The notes: generated by a model from the letters alone, not told the origin. DNA of 64,000 nucleotides from Mycobacterium fragae (GCF_002102185.1 NZ_LQOW01000014.1:1-64000), one strand, 5' to 3'; positions 8,106 to 16,435 are shown, counted from the stretch's first letter. A program made the numbers and translations.

Positions 8106-8771
8106 TCACCACCGGTCGAAATGCAGCACGTCGTCGAGCGGAAGCCGCTTGGCACGGCGGAAGGTCGTGCCCTTGTAGTAGGCAGTGGGAATGGTCGTGG
8201 CGTGATAAACGTTGTCGGGCAGGCCGAGAATGGCCCGCATCTCGTCGTCGGCCATTATGGTCACCCCGGTCCAGGTGGTTCCCAAGCCCCGAGAACGCGC
8301 GGCGAGCATGTAGCTCCACGCGGCGGGCATGATGGAACTCCAATACTGGTTGGCGTTTTCGCCCGTCAGCGTGCCGTCGCCGTCGATAACCTCGACACAC
8401 GGGATCATCAAGACGGGGACCTCGCCGAAATGCTCGGCGAGATACGCCGCACTGTCGGACACTTTGCGCTGCTCGCGATTGCGCACGGGGTCGTCCTTGA
8501 ACCGGTCGGCGACCGCGAAAGGGGACGCAACGATCAAGTCCCATGTGCGGCGGTACACATCGCCGATCGCGCGACGCTGCTCGGCATCGGTGACCACGAT
8601 GAAGCTCCAGTTCTGCACGTTGGCCGACGTCGGTGCCTGTACCGCGATCTCCAAGCATTCCCGGATCAGGCCGATGGGAACAGGTTTGGTCAAATCGAGA
8701 CGTTTGCGCACCGAGCGGGTCGTGGTCAGCAGTGCGTCGGTGGACAAGTCGACGATGGGGTAGGTGCTCAT
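8106..8771 (-). CDS. nitroreductase-family FMN oxidoreductase
   Basis: 221 aa from ATG at 8771, which overlaps the stop of the RidA gene as ATGA (an upstream in-frame start at 8819 would lie inside the RidA gene). The FMN-binding pattern is present: TTRSVRKRLDLTKPVP near the N-terminus, ECLEIAVQAPTSANVQNWSFIVVTD near residue 40, and near the end GLGTTWTGVTIMADDEMRAILGLPDNV. Such enzymes reduce nitro-aromatics, quinones or enones with NAD(P)H. Within this operon it joins two MDR reductases and a flavin disulfide reductase, suggesting handling of electrophilic or redox-active compounds (inference). Confidence 0.9.
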   Translation of the reverse strand: MSTYPIVDLSTDALLTTTRSVRKRLDLTKPVPIGLIRECLEIAVQAPTSANVQNWSFIVVTDAEQRRAIGDVYRRTWDLIVASPFAVADRFKDDPVRNREQRKVSDSAAYLAEHFGEVPVLMIPCVEVIDGDGTLTGENANQYWSSIMPAAWSYMLAARSRGLGTTWTGVTIMADDEMRAILGLPDNVYHATTIPTAYYKGTTFRRAKRLPLDDVLHFDRW

Positions 8772-9157
8772 GCCGGCAGGATGGCGGTGACTTCGACTTC
8801 CACGCGGATGTTGGGCCACACCAGCCCGTCGATGATGCTGAACATGGCGGCGGGTTCGTGACGGATGATCTCTTTGCTTACCGCCAGGTAGGCGGACGCA
8901 TTGTCACGGCTGGTGACCCATTGACGCATGTAGACAATGTCGGTGAGCTTGGCGCCGGCATTGGCGAGCGCTTTTTCGACATTGGCCCAGCACTGCCGGG
9001 CTTCGTCGGTGAAGTCCTCGGGCACGGTGCCGTCTTCGCGCACCCCGGGCGTTCCGGAGACGAAAATCTGTGTGCCGCCGCCGGATACGACGACAGCGTC
9101 GGCGTATTTGCCAATGTGATCGGCCACTCCGGTGCGGATCCGGGTAATGGTGGTCAT
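8768..9157 (-). CDS. RidA/YjgF-family protein
   Basis: A 129-aa trimeric-type RidA fold protein. Typical segments are VVVSGGGTQIFVSGTPGV, the helix DEARQCWANVEKALANAGAKLTDIVYMRQWV and the C-terminal PNIRVEVEVTAILPA. Canonical RidA deaminates reactive enamines using a conserved Arg (here IRVEVEV at the right place), but many family members have other or unknown roles. It is 31 bp downstream of the MDR gene and overlaps the nitroreductase start. Confidence 0.88.
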   Translation of the reverse strand: MTTITRIRTGVADHIGKYADAVVVSGGGTQIFVSGTPGVREDGTVPEDFTDEARQCWANVEKALANAGAKLTDIVYMRQWVTSRDNASAYLAVSKEIIRHEPAAMFSIIDGLVWPNIRVEVEVTAILPA

Positions 9158-9188
9158 CTCGAGACTCCTTCGGTGTGAGGTTTTTCGG

Positions 9189-10133
9189 CTAACTTTGTGA
9201 GATGTCTTTTGTGATGACCACTCCGCTGGGTTCGTGGCCTGCGACGACTTCTGCGAGGGCGGAGGCAGCCTGATCCAGGCTGCAGGTACGCGGAAATGGC
9301 ACGCTCAATCGATGGGAGTCGAGTAGCGCGGTCAGGCGGTCGAGTTGAGCGCCGTCGGACCGGACGTAAACCGCGGTTACGCTGATGCCGTGGGTGGATG
9401 CAGGCACGTCGGGGGTGATGGTGGCCAACCGGCCACCGTCGGCGAGCGTGGTCATCGCTGCAGCAGCACCGCCGGGGGCGGCGTTGGCGACGGCGTCGAT
9501 GGAGCCCTGCGCCAACGCCTTTGCGCGTTGTGGCCACATCGGATCGCGGTAGTCGATCACCTCGCGGGCGCCATTCGCGCGGACTCGGTCGGCGCTGCGC
9601 GGGCTTGCGGTGGCTAGCACATCGACGCCGCGCAGAGCGGCGAGCTGGACAATGAGCCCGCCGGTGATTCCACCCGCGCCGTTGACGAGCAATGTTTCTC
9701 CACCGTGCAGGGCCAACGCCTCGCCGACCACCTGCTCGGCGGTCAACGCCGGCACCGGAAAGATCGCTGCTGTCTCCCAGGAAATCTCGGCCGGTTTGTG
9801 GGCGAGCGATCCAACGGGCGCGATCAGAAGTGGCGCCCACGTGCCTTGGTCGCGCAGCGGCATGGGGTGGCACAGCACCTCATCGTCCACACTGAATCTG
9901 CTCGCTTGCGCGCCAACGGATTTGATGACCCCGGCAGCCTCGACGCCCAGCGCCAGCGGCGGCCTCGTACCAACGTCCCAACCGCCGGTGCGAACGATGT
10001 CGTCCCAGTTACCGACCCCAGCGCTGCGAACGTCGATGAGGACCTCGTCGGCCGCCAATGGTCGCGGCTCGTCCACTTCGAACGTCTCCACTTTGCCGCC
10101 GAGCGTGCGGAACCCCGCTACAAGCATGGTCAC
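9189..10133 (-). CDS. zinc-independent MDR oxidoreductase (quinone oxidoreductase-like)
   Basis: A 314-aa medium-chain dehydrogenase/reductase. An N-terminal GroES-like domain (LAADEVLIDVRSAGVGNWDDIVRTGG; LGVEAAGVIKSVG) is followed by a Rossmann domain with LLVNGAGGITGGLIVQLAALRGVDVLATAS near residue 147. The zinc-ligand residues of alcohol dehydrogenases are absent, as in quinone oxidoreductase and enoyl reductase branches, so NADPH-dependent reduction of quinones or enones is likely. It is 20 bp downstream of the flavin disulfide reductase gene. Confidence 0.9.
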   Translation of the reverse strand: MTMLVAGFRTLGGKVETFEVDEPRPLAADEVLIDVRSAGVGNWDDIVRTGGWDVGTRPPLALGVEAAGVIKSVGAQASRFSVDDEVLCHPMPLRDQGTWAPLLIAPVGSLAHKPAEISWETAAIFPVPALTAEQVVGEALALHGGETLLVNGAGGITGGLIVQLAALRGVDVLATASPRSADRVRANGAREVIDYRDPMWPQRAKALAQGSIDAVANAAPGGAAAAMTTLADGGRLATITPDVPASTHGISVTAVYVRSDGAQLDRLTALLDSHRLSVPFPRTCSLDQAASALAEVVAGHEPSGVVITKDISQS

Positions 10134-10153
10134 ATTTCCCTAAGGACCGAGGT

Positions 10154-11677
10154 CTAACGGGCCTGATAACTAAGGCGATTCGCTTGAGTGCCCTTCTGCA
10201 CTTTCTGCGCCTCGTTTTCCAGTGATGGGGCGAGTTCGGAACCGTGGGTGAGTAGCGGGTCCCAGACCAGCGCGTCCCAGACCTGATTGACCGTTGGGTG
10301 CGGAGCGACAGCATGGCGTAGGAGACTGACTGGGAGCTTCGCGACGATGGCCAGGGTGGCTGCTTGCGCCAGTTCGGAGAACTGCGGCCCGACAAATGTC
10401 GCTCCGAGCAGTGTGTTGGTCTCGGCGTTAATGACCAATTTCGCCCAACCATCGAAGCCATCTCTGTAAAGGGCGAGGAATGACACCGGGTCGGGATAGT
10501 GGGCAGTTAGCGTCCGTACCGCGAACCCCTCTGCTCGTGCCTGACTTTCCGTGCGCCCCGCCGTCACTACTTGAGGGTCAGTGTGGATAACCTGTGCCAG
10601 ATTGCCGGTATCACGGGCAGTCAACTCGTTCTCGGACAGTTCTCGCCCTGCCGCCCGGGCCGCGATGATGTCGGCCACGACACGGCCGTGGTAGGTCGAG
10701 ATATGTGACAGCCGAGCGCGCCCTGTGGTATCTCCTAGCGCGTAGAGCCAGCCGCCCGTGACGCCGACTGCCTGGAGATGGTCGTTTACGGAAACGATCC
10801 CGCCGCCCGGTAGGCCAACGGTTTCCAGTCCGAGGTTGTCGGTGTTGGTGCGCCGTCCGGCGGCCAGGACGATCTCGTCTACCTCGATGGTCTGGCGCTG
10901 GAAGGTCGCGGTGACGGGTCCGCCCGCCACGGGGCGGGCTACCGCCGACAACTCCGTCTCAAAGTGAATCGTGACGCCTTTGCTTCGCAGTGACTGCGTG
11001 ACCAGCTCGCGGGCTTCGGGTTCGATGTTGAGAAGCAGAGCGTTCTCACGTACGAGAAGTGTTACCGCGGAGCCCAAACCGGTCAGGATGGTCGCGAACT
11101 CGACCGCGACGGGGCCGCCACCCACCACCAGCGCGCGAGCCGGCACTTGTGTCATGGTCGTTAAGTCCCGATTGGTCCACGGGCGTGCTTGCGCCAACCC
11201 AGGTATCTCGGGCACGTTAGGACGAGTGCCGGTGGCTAGCACGACCGCGTGGCGTGCAGTCAAGACGGCTTCGGCGGTGTCCCCCGGGCCGTAGGTCACG
11301 CGCACCGTTCGTTCGCCGCTCAACCGGCCGATCCCGTGAAACACTGCTACACCGGCTTGCCGCAGTGATGCTGTTCGATCTTGGTCCGAGAGGTGCTCGA
11401 TGATCGCGTCGCGCTTCGCAAAGACGGCCGCAACGTCCAGTCCTTCGTCCGAAATGGTTTCTCGCACACCGGGAACCGCTTTCGCGAGATTGAACACCTC
11501 GATCGGGCGAAGCAGGGTTTTGCTCGGGTTGCAGCCGAAGTAATGACACTCCCCCCCGACCAGACGATCCTCAACGAGCGCTACAGAAAGGCCTGCCGAA
11601 GCAAGCTTCCGCACGGCCGCCACACCGCCCACCCCGGCGCCTACGACGACCACGTCGAAGTCTTTAGTGGCTTTCAT
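10154..11677 (-). CDS. FAD-dependent pyridine nucleotide-disulfide oxidoreductase (MerA/RclA/Lpd-like)
   Basis: 507 aa. FAD site VVVGAGVGGVAA at residues 11-20; redox-active disulfide in GGECHYFGCNPSK (Cys44, Cys49); NAD(P) site ARALVVGGGPVAVEFATILTGLG; second FAD motif LYALGDTTGRARLSH; C-terminal dimerisation domain. In the C-terminal His-Glu dyad region (HPTxxE) the Glu is Gln (HPTVNQ), which may change proton transfer. A 30-residue tail follows. The exact substrate (thiol, metal, reactive chlorine, quinone) is unresolved; the disulfide is intact. Its ATG overlaps the next gene boundary (ATGA with the stop of the DoxX gene). Confidence 0.9.
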   Translation of the reverse strand: MKATKDFDVVVVGAGVGGVAAVRKLASAGLSVALVEDRLVGGECHYFGCNPSKTLLRPIEVFNLAKAVPGVRETISDEGLDVAAVFAKRDAIIEHLSDQDRTASLRQAGVAVFHGIGRLSGERTVRVTYGPGDTAEAVLTARHAVVLATGTRPNVPEIPGLAQARPWTNRDLTTMTQVPARALVVGGGPVAVEFATILTGLGSAVTLLVRENALLLNIEPEARELVTQSLRSKGVTIHFETELSAVARPVAGGPVTATFQRQTIEVDEIVLAAGRRTNTDNLGLETVGLPGGGIVSVNDHLQAVGVTGGWLYALGDTTGRARLSHISTYHGRVVADIIAARAAGRELSENELTARDTGNLAQVIHTDPQVVTAGRTESQARAEGFAVRTLTAHYPDPVSFLALYRDGFDGWAKLVINAETNTLLGATFVGPQFSELAQAATLAIVAKLPVSLLRHAVAPHPTVNQVWDALVWDPLLTHGSELAPSLENEAQKVQKGTQANRLSYQAR

Positions 11678-12141
11678 CTACCCTCACTTGCGATCATCGG
11701 TACGTCCAGCTGTGCTCGGGTGGTGTGTGGTGGCGATGTTGTGCCGAGTATGGCGTAGGCCGCGGCTGCGCTTGCTGCGGAGAAAACACTGTAGCTAAGC
11801 GGTGATTCGATACCGAGGGATACAGCCATCGCGGTTCCAAATGTTATGAGGACCAAGCAAGTCGCCGCGCCGACAAGTTTCGGCCGCCAGCCGGTCAGAA
11901 GCAAGACTCCCAGGGTCGCTTCGGTTGCAGTGGCAGCCCACACAATGACGGTCAACAACCATCCGGAAGCAAATGGAACAAGCCGGTGGGCATAGTCGGC
12001 GAAAGCAGCCATGCTTCCCCAGCTACCCTGCCCAAACGGTTTCCACCAACCGAATCGGTCGGCAACAGCGGACAGGAAGGCCGCCGCGAGCGACAAGCGT
12101 AGTCCGATCCGGACAACCCGAACCGGATCAGGCGTGTGCAT
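11674..12141 (-). CDS. DoxX-family membrane protein
   Basis: 155 aa from ATG at 12141, which has GGAGGAG just upstream (a TTG at 12192 overlapping the cupin stop would add 17 residues). Four predicted TM helices: VRIGLRLSLAAAFLSAVADRFGWW, FASGWLLTVIVWAATATEATLGVLLLTG, LVGAATCLVLITFGTAMAVSLG and YSVFSAASAAAAYAILG. DoxX proteins are small membrane subunits linked to thiol/redox stress in mycobacteria. The neighbouring flavin disulfide reductase makes a membrane-redox partnership plausible (inference). Confidence 0.82.
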   Translation of the reverse strand: MHTPDPVRVVRIGLRLSLAAAFLSAVADRFGWWKPFGQGSWGSMAAFADYAHRLVPFASGWLLTVIVWAATATEATLGVLLLTGWRPKLVGAATCLVLITFGTAMAVSLGIESPLSYSVFSAASAAAAYAILGTTSPPHTTRAQLDVPMIASEGR

Positions 12142-12188
12142 GGACTCCTCCGGGAAATGGATGCTGTCTTCAAAGTCGGCGGGACGGC

Positions 12189-12623
12189 TCAATTTTCCGC
12201 GTTGTCGTCCGTGGTGAGCGGGCCGTCTCCGGTATCGAGCAGGAAGACTGCGAGTAATTCAGCGGGCTCAGTGGCGCTGGCATTTTCACTGATCGTGTGG
12301 TGCGCGCCGGGGGCTTCACTCCACGTCTCGCCGGGGTGATAGACGCGTTCAGGCTCACCTTCGACTTGGCTGCGGATCGCTCCGGAGATCACGTAGGCCA
12401 TGATGAACGCCGATTTTGCGTGGTGGTGAGCTTCGCTCTTAGCTCCTGGCGGATAGCTAACGGTCACTGCTTCCAGTGATTTGCCCGGAACATTGGTAGG
12501 TTGATTGAAAACTGGACGTACAACCGGGTTTTGATCCGAATTCTCTGGCATCGGCTCGGCGTGGGCCGCAGGCGCCAGCATTACTGCAACTGTCAGGGCG
12601 GCGAGCGGTATTTTCAGGCCCAT
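12189..12623 (-). CDS. exported cupin-domain protein
   Basis: 144 aa. The N-terminus KIPLAALTVAVMLAPAAHAEP is a signal peptide with an AHA-E type cleavage site, so the protein should act outside the membrane. Cupin motif 1 is PPGAKSEAHHHAKSAF...YVISGAI (His-rich metal site) and motif 2 is HPGETWSEAPGAHHTISEN. Cupins of this size bind a metal and may be oxidoreductases, isomerases or quercetinase-like; no assignment is justified. It is 17 bp downstream of the MDR gene. Confidence 0.87.
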   Translation of the reverse strand: MGLKIPLAALTVAVMLAPAAHAEPMPENSDQNPVVRPVFNQPTNVPGKSLEAVTVSYPPGAKSEAHHHAKSAFIMAYVISGAIRSQVEGEPERVYHPGETWSEAPGAHHTISENASATEPAELLAVFLLDTGDGPLTTDDNAEN

Positions 12624-12640
12624 TTTTGGCTCCCTCCCTT

Positions 12641-13561
12641 TCAGTCTTCGGCCACGCGCAGGATCGTCTTGCCAGGGATGCGCTTGCCGGGAGCGAATGC
12701 GGCGGCAGCTTCGGCGAGCGGAAGCACGGCACCCACCACGGGCTTGAGGCGTCCGTCGCGTACTCGCGCGGCGAGCTCGGCGAGCTGGACGCGATCGACT
12801 TCGACAAGGAAGAAAATTGCCCGCCCATCGCGCGGCATGGTCTTTGGCGGCTCGGCGATGGTGACGAGCGTTCCGCCGACCCGCACCAGTTCGGCCGAGC
12901 GGGCGAGCACCTCTCCGCCGATCACGTCAAATACCACGTCGACTTCGCCTGCGTCCTCGAGCTTTTCGGTCTCCAGATCGATGAAGGTGTGGACGCCGAG
13001 CTCCCCCGCCGGGTCCCTGTCTGCGGTCCGGCCAGTACCTATGACGCGCGCACCGACCTCGCGAGCGAGCTGCACCGCGATCGACCCAACTCCACCCGCG
13101 GCGCCGTGGATCAGAACCGTTTGTCCGGCGGCGAGGCGGCCGTGGTCGAACAGGCCTTGCCAGGCAGCCAATCCGGAGATCGGCACCGCCGCAGCGACGG
13201 TGTGGTCGATGTCCATCGGCAGAGGTGCGAGATTACGGGCTTCCACCGCGGTGTACTCCGCGAGCGAGCCGTTGCGGGCCCAGTCGGTGAGGCCGAACAC
13301 CCGCTGACCGATGCTCAAAAGGGTGGTTCCGTACCCCAACTCAACCACGACGCCCGACAGCTCGTGGCCGGGCACGCTCGGTGTCCGGTCACGACCGGCA
13401 CGGTCGATCCAGGTGTGCGGCCAGTCAAGCTCCCCGGGTGTGAAACCCGCGGCGTGTACCCGCACAACGACCTCGTTGTCGGCTGGCTGAGGGTGGGGCA
13501 GGTCTGTCAGCGACAGGCCAGCGACACCGGCGTCACGATCTGAAACAGTGATGGCTCGCAT
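12641..13561 (-). CDS. NADPH-dependent MDR oxidoreductase
   Basis: A 306-aa MDR protein. GroES-like part: VVVRVHAAGFTPGELDWP, VPGHELSGVVVELG. Rossmann motif: VLIHGAAGGVGSIAVQLAREVGARVIGTGR, then DVVFDVIGGEVLARS and C-terminal LPLAEAAAAFAPGKRIPGKTILRV, the zeta-crystallin/quinone oxidoreductase pattern without zinc ligands. The start immediately follows the stop of the small upstream gene (no gap). It is the first large gene of the site 3 operon. Confidence 0.92.
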   Translation of the reverse strand: MRAITVSDRDAGVAGLSLTDLPHPQPADNEVVVRVHAAGFTPGELDWPHTWIDRAGRDRTPSVPGHELSGVVVELGYGTTLLSIGQRVFGLTDWARNGSLAEYTAVEARNLAPLPMDIDHTVAAAVPISGLAAWQGLFDHGRLAAGQTVLIHGAAGGVGSIAVQLAREVGARVIGTGRTADRDPAGELGVHTFIDLETEKLEDAGEVDVVFDVIGGEVLARSAELVRVGGTLVTIAEPPKTMPRDGRAIFFLVEVDRVQLAELAARVRDGRLKPVVGAVLPLAEAAAAFAPGKRIPGKTILRVAED

Positions 13562-13804
13562 TTACAGGTCCTTCCTGATGTGGGTTGTTGTCGGGTCAGC
13601 TGCGGGCTGTGGTTGTACGCTGACGAGCTCAAGTCCCAGATCACGGACCCGGTCGAGGAGTCCGTAAAGCTGTGACTGGTCACGGATTTCGCCAGTGAAC
13701 ACGGTTTCGGTTGTACCGGCCTCGAGGCGCATCCCTTCTAATGCGCACCCGAGCCGCTCGGTCACGCGGCCGCGAATGCAGATCCGGTACATCGTTGACT
13801 GCAC
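13562..13804 (-). CDS. small conserved hypothetical protein, first gene of the site 3 operon
   Basis: About 80 aa from GTG at 13804 (GGAGGG directly upstream) or 76 aa from ATG at 13792. The core is MYRICIRGRVTERLGCALEG, an acidic strand ETVFTGEIRDQSQLYGLLDRV and LGLELVSVQPQP, a compact alpha/beta pattern I have seen in small actinobacterial proteins of unknown function. The frame is open further upstream to 13876, but that start lies inside the operator element and is unlikely to be transcribed. Stop and next start are adjacent. Confidence 0.7.
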   Translation of the reverse strand: MQSTMYRICIRGRVTERLGCALEGMRLEAGTTETVFTGEIRDQSQLYGLLDRVRDLGLELVSVQPQPAADPTTTHIRKDL

Positions 13805-13831
13805 TTGCCCTCCGCTCGCCAGCTGCCGATC

Positions 13832-13837
13832 AGCATT
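13832..13837 (-). promoter_or_regulatory. candidate -10 box of site 3 promoter
   Basis: AATGCT on the minus strand at the same register (10 nt after the last TCACCC) as in the other five elements. It would give a 5' leader of only about 20-30 nt before the small first gene. Confidence 0.4.
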
Positions 13838-13847
13838 CCCGAGCGCG

Positions 13848-13889
13848 GGGTGAGTCGTCATCACCCGGCGTGCCAATTCACCCGGGTGA
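13848..13889 (-). promoter_or_regulatory. 42-bp operator-like element, site 3
   Basis: A perfect TCACCCGGGTGA-N11-GGGTGA-N7-TCACCC match on the minus strand, between the PPE stop (13901) and the small first gene. It is the only clear promoter-like element for a gene run that continues with gaps of 31 bp or less, or with overlaps, down to the MFS-MmpS-MmpL exporters. Confidence 0.82.
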
Positions 13890-13900
13890 GTGCGAAGGCA

Positions 13901-15127
13901 TCAGTTCTCGCTATCCAGTGGGTGCGACGTCACAGTTTTGGTGATCATGGGCTGGCCCTTGGGGGCGGCACCGCCGACGCCGCGTAAAGCCGCACTCGCC
14001 AAAAGCGTCTCGTTGAGCAGGTTTTCCGGGCTCGCTGCCTGGATCGTCGCGGCGGGACCGGGAACGGTGTTGGGCCACGCTATCGCGACGGGTCTGACTG
14101 GCGGAGCGGCCGCGGCCCAGCTCGGCGGCACCGGCAGCGCGCCGATTGAGGAGGCCCGGCCTAAGCCCGCGGACACTACAGGTGCCGCACCGCTGCCCGC
14201 CCCCAGGTCTGCCGAACCAAATGACGCTAATGCGCCTGTTCCCGGGTCTGCCGGAAGCGCCCCCAATCGTGCCAATATGGCATCCATCTTGCTGGCACCC
14301 ATTGGGTCGTAGTACGCCGCATACCCCAAGCCCGCATACGATCCCGACATGCCCGTCGACGTGATGGCCGTCGAGGCCGACGAAACGGCCAGGTTCACCG
14401 GGCTCAGTAAGCTCAGCAATTGCAAGAACGGCGGGAGTGATGCCGCGGCGGCCGGTAAAGGCAGCGCGAGTCCTTGAAGTGCATTGGGCACTGCGGAAAG
14501 CAGCTGCGAGCCCGTCGACATGACGGTCTGGGCGCCCGTGCCGGCTGACGTGGCGGCGGCAGCGTGTGCCACCGCGGCCGCCTGACCGGCCAGACCTGCC
14601 GGATTGGTGGTGGGCGTCGGCGGGGTGAACGGTGCCAACGTCGAGGCCGCAGCTGAACTACCGGCATAGCCGTACATTGCTGCGGCGTCCTGGGCCCACA
14701 TTTCGCCGTAGTGCGCCTCAGTGGCCATGATCGCCGGGGTGTTCTGACCCAGGAAGTTCGTCGCGACAAGTGCCATCAGCTGAGCCCGGTTGGCTGCGAT
14801 AATCGGCGGCGGCACCGTCATCGCAAACGCGGCCTCGTAGGCGCTTGCGGCGGCGCTGGCCTGGGTGGCGGTCTCCTCGCACAGCGCAGCGGTCGTTGTC
14901 AGCCACGAGATGTAAGGCGCGGCGGCGGCCGTCATCGCCACCGATGCGGGACCCAGCCATGCTGCGCCGGTCAGGTCCCAGATCACCGACTGATAGGAGG
15001 CCGCCGTGGAATGCAGGTCGGCGGCCAGTCCGTCCCAGGCTGCTGCGGCGGCCAGCATCGACCCGCAGCCGGGCCCGCAATACATGCGGCCGGAGTTGAT
15101 TTCTGGTGGCAGCGCCCCGAAATCCAT
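13901..15127 (-). CDS. PPE family protein (PPE-SVP-like)
   Basis: 408 aa. The PPE domain starts [20 protein letters not shown] (Pro-Pro-Glu at residues 7-9) and covers about 180 residues with the WLGPAS and TAFAxTVPPP-like segments. The C-terminal half is Ala/Pro/Ser-rich and ends with [10 protein letters not shown], a variant of the GxxSVPxxW motif of the SVP subfamily. Members are usually exported by ESX-5. No PE partner gene is adjacent. It follows the two small Cys-rich genes by 84 bp on the same strand, so it may be read from site 4. Confidence 0.95.
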   Translation of the reverse strand: MDFGALPPEINSGRMYCGPGCGSMLAAAAAWDGLAADLHSTAASYQSVIWDLTGAAWLGPASVAMTAAAAPYISWLTTTAALCEETATQASAAASAYEAAFAMTVPPPIIAANRAQLMALVATNFLGQNTPAIMATEAHYGEMWAQDAAAMYGYAGSSAAASTLAPFTPPTPTTNPAGLAGQAAAVAHAAAATSAGTGAQTVMSTGSQLLSAVPNALQGLALPLPAAAASLPPFLQLLSLLSPVNLAVSSASTAITSTGMSGSYAGLGYAAYYDPMGASKMDAILARLGALPADPGTGALASFGSADLGAGSGAAPVVSAGLGRASSIGALPVPPSWAAAAPPVRPVAIAWPNTVPGPAATIQAASPENLLNETLLASAALRGVGGAAPKGQPMITKTVTSHPLDSEN

Positions 15128-15211
15128 CTTCGATAACCTCAGGGTCCCTTGGTTATCCGGCCGCTTCGCGGATGTACTCGCCGATCTGGCGTAGCGAGCG
15201 GCGAACTCGAC

Positions 15212-15571
15212 TCATCGTGCCGGCTCGGGGTTGAGGGCCAGCGCGCATGCCCCGCATAAACGCGCGCCCTGCCTGTCGACGAATCTGGGTGAGTCACTTG
15301 GTTTTTGGCGCGGGCCTCCGCATAACAGACACTGCTGGTCGGCCGCAGACGCCTGCTGGTCACGGCGCGCCCAGGCGGTCGCTCGTCCCCGAGCCACCGC
15401 CTTTCGGCGTCGCCTGCCCGCGTAGGCGCTCATCCCGGCTGCGATCGAGGCTCCCGCACAAATGGCGCCGGTGACTCCGAAATCGATTAGCTGACCATCG
15501 ATCAACATGAGGGCCGCGTAATCGCCGGCCAGCACAGCCACAAACAGGGAGCCAATGCGTAGTCGGGCCAC
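15212..15571 (-). CDS. membrane-anchored zinc-ribbon protein
   Basis: 119 aa from GTG at 15571, whose first base overlaps the stop of the upstream gene (TAGTG). Two predicted TM helices (RIGSLFVAVLAGDYAALMLI and DFGVTGAICAGASIAAGMSAY) are followed by a basic linker RRRRKAVARGRA and a C-terminal CLLCGG...GARLCGACA four-Cys site typical of a zinc ribbon. No named family is recognised. Stop-start overlap indicates co-translation with the Cys-rich protein encoded upstream. Confidence 0.7.
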   Translation of the reverse strand: MARLRIGSLFVAVLAGDYAALMLIDGQLIDFGVTGAICAGASIAAGMSAYAGRRRRKAVARGRATAWARRDQQASAADQQCLLCGGPRQKPSDSPRFVDRQGARLCGACALALNPEPAR

Positions 15572-15924
15572 TATGCCAGCCCCTCGGGCCCGATCGGGCG
15601 CACAGCGAAGACACTGCGCAGATATCCAGTGGGACGCCCGCAAGTGGTGCACGCGGGGTGGGTGCCGCATCGGGACGCCGCCTCGCGTTTGTGGCCCACG
15701 TAGGTCGCCATCGCGGATTGCAAAGTTGCCAGGCAGGCTTGGCAGAGCGTCTCCACGAGGTCGCCGTCTGGGCTTAGCCCCATCTGGTCGCATTCGTCGA
15801 CGGCGTGGACCTCGGCGACCGCCACCGCCGGCGCACCGCACGTAATGCCGGTTGACACCCGCTGGGCACTGCAGATGGGCTGCAGCGCGAGAAGTTGATC
15901 CTCGATCGCAGGGACGATGTCCAT
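15571..15924 (-). CDS. Cys-rich hypothetical protein
   Basis: 117 aa from ATG at 15924, which has AAAGGAG at ideal spacing; an in-frame ATG at 16056 with a weaker GGAG would add 44 basic residues and would overlap the preceding micro-ORF as ATGA. Eight Cys are spread as ICSAQ, GITCG, DECDQ, LCQAC, RCGTHPACTTCG, suggesting two or more zinc sites. The segment HAVDECDQMGLSPDGDLVETLCQACL looks like a treble-clef type arrangement. Function unknown. First firm gene after site 4. Confidence 0.7.
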   Translation of the reverse strand: MDIVPAIEDQLLALQPICSAQRVSTGITCGAPAVAVAEVHAVDECDQMGLSPDGDLVETLCQACLATLQSAMATYVGHKREAASRCGTHPACTTCGRPTGYLRSVFAVRPIGPEGLA

Positions 15925-16052
15925 CGCGCCAACTCCTTTCCGATGCGCCCAACGCCGCGCAAAGACGGCGTCCCTCATTCGATGCAGCAGCCGTGGTGGT
16001 CGCGCGGCGCCGGAGCCGTATTCAGCAGTCGATCGTTGGAACGGGCGAGGCT

Positions 16053-16124
16053 TCATCTGGTTTTCTCCAATTTGTGGCGATGGCGTTCCGCGGTGATCAA
16101 CACGGCCAGCTCGTCCACCGTCAT
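16053..16124 (-). CDS. possible 23-codon micro-ORF
   Basis: ATG at 16124 with GGAG eight bases upstream encodes MTVDELAVLITAERHRHKL plus four residues. Its stop overlaps the ATG at 16056 of the longer reading of the next gene. An in-frame ATG at 16196 lies inside the operator element and is discounted. Coding status is uncertain. Confidence 0.3.
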   Translation of the reverse strand: MTVDELAVLITAERHRHKLEKTR

Positions 16125-16182
16125 CGCGACCGCTCCGCGCACCGTCCGGTCGCCGTCAGTTAAGCCAGCATTAATCGACGTG

Positions 16183-16224
16183 GGATGAGTGGTCATCACC
16201 CGGCGAACTGATTCACCCGGGTGA
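16183..16224 (-). promoter_or_regulatory. 42-bp operator-like element, site 4
   Basis: TCACCCGGGTGA-N11-GGGTGA-N7-TCATCC on the minus strand (one base off in the last half-site). It points toward the Cys-rich/zinc-ribbon/PPE group. The candidate -10 in the shared register is AATGCT at 16167-16172 (with TTA just upstream). The first LAL gene starts 212 bp away in the other direction, so an effect on it cannot be excluded. Confidence 0.78.
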
Positions 16225-16247
16225 TTCGGCGAATATCACGAGCAGCA

Positions 16248-16346
16248 AGGCGAAGCGATTGCCAATGCCCGCCTTGCCGGCCACGCGCTGTGCCGAGCAC
16301 TGCTTCGCGCGCCCAGTTGGCCCAGCTCATGCGCGGTGTTGGTTGA
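16248..16346 (+). pseudogene. remnant of a third LAL regulator gene (3' end only)
   Basis: Bases 16250-16290 match the codons for EAIADARRVGRALRR seen near the end of both intact paralogs. After a deletion of roughly 190 bp, bases from about 16302 read SRAQLAQLMRGVG and a stop (TGA 16344-16346), matching the SRAQLAQLMRGAD end of the intact proteins. The two halves are in different frames. The following 90 bp, with TACAAT and GTGCACTG, also match the spacer between the intact copies. The locus therefore probably once held three tandem copies. Confidence 0.75.
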
Positions 16347-16382
16347 CCTGCAGCAAATCGGGTAGGTGACGTGCGCGGGTCC

Positions 16383-16435
16383 TACAATGACGTGCACTGC
16401 AATGGCAGTCCGGTAAACGGTAGACAGGACACCCG
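16383..16435 (+). promoter_or_regulatory. duplicated promoter/leader of LAL gene 1
   Basis: TACAAT (-10-like, 16383-16388) followed by GACGTGCACTG, GGCAGTCCGGTAA and a GTAGACAGGACA leader up to the ATG. Nearly the same block lies at 19277-19334 before the second paralog, which supports a functional promoter and leader. Confidence 0.5.

Noticed and set aside
13805..13876. N-terminal extension of the small first gene of the site 3 operon beginning inside the operator (MARRVMTTHP...)
   Set aside because: The extension lies within and just after the 42-bp element and upstream of the predicted transcript start; GTG at 13804 has its own ribosome site. The similar MTTHP start at 16196 comes from the shared GGGTGATGAC operator bases, not from coding homology.
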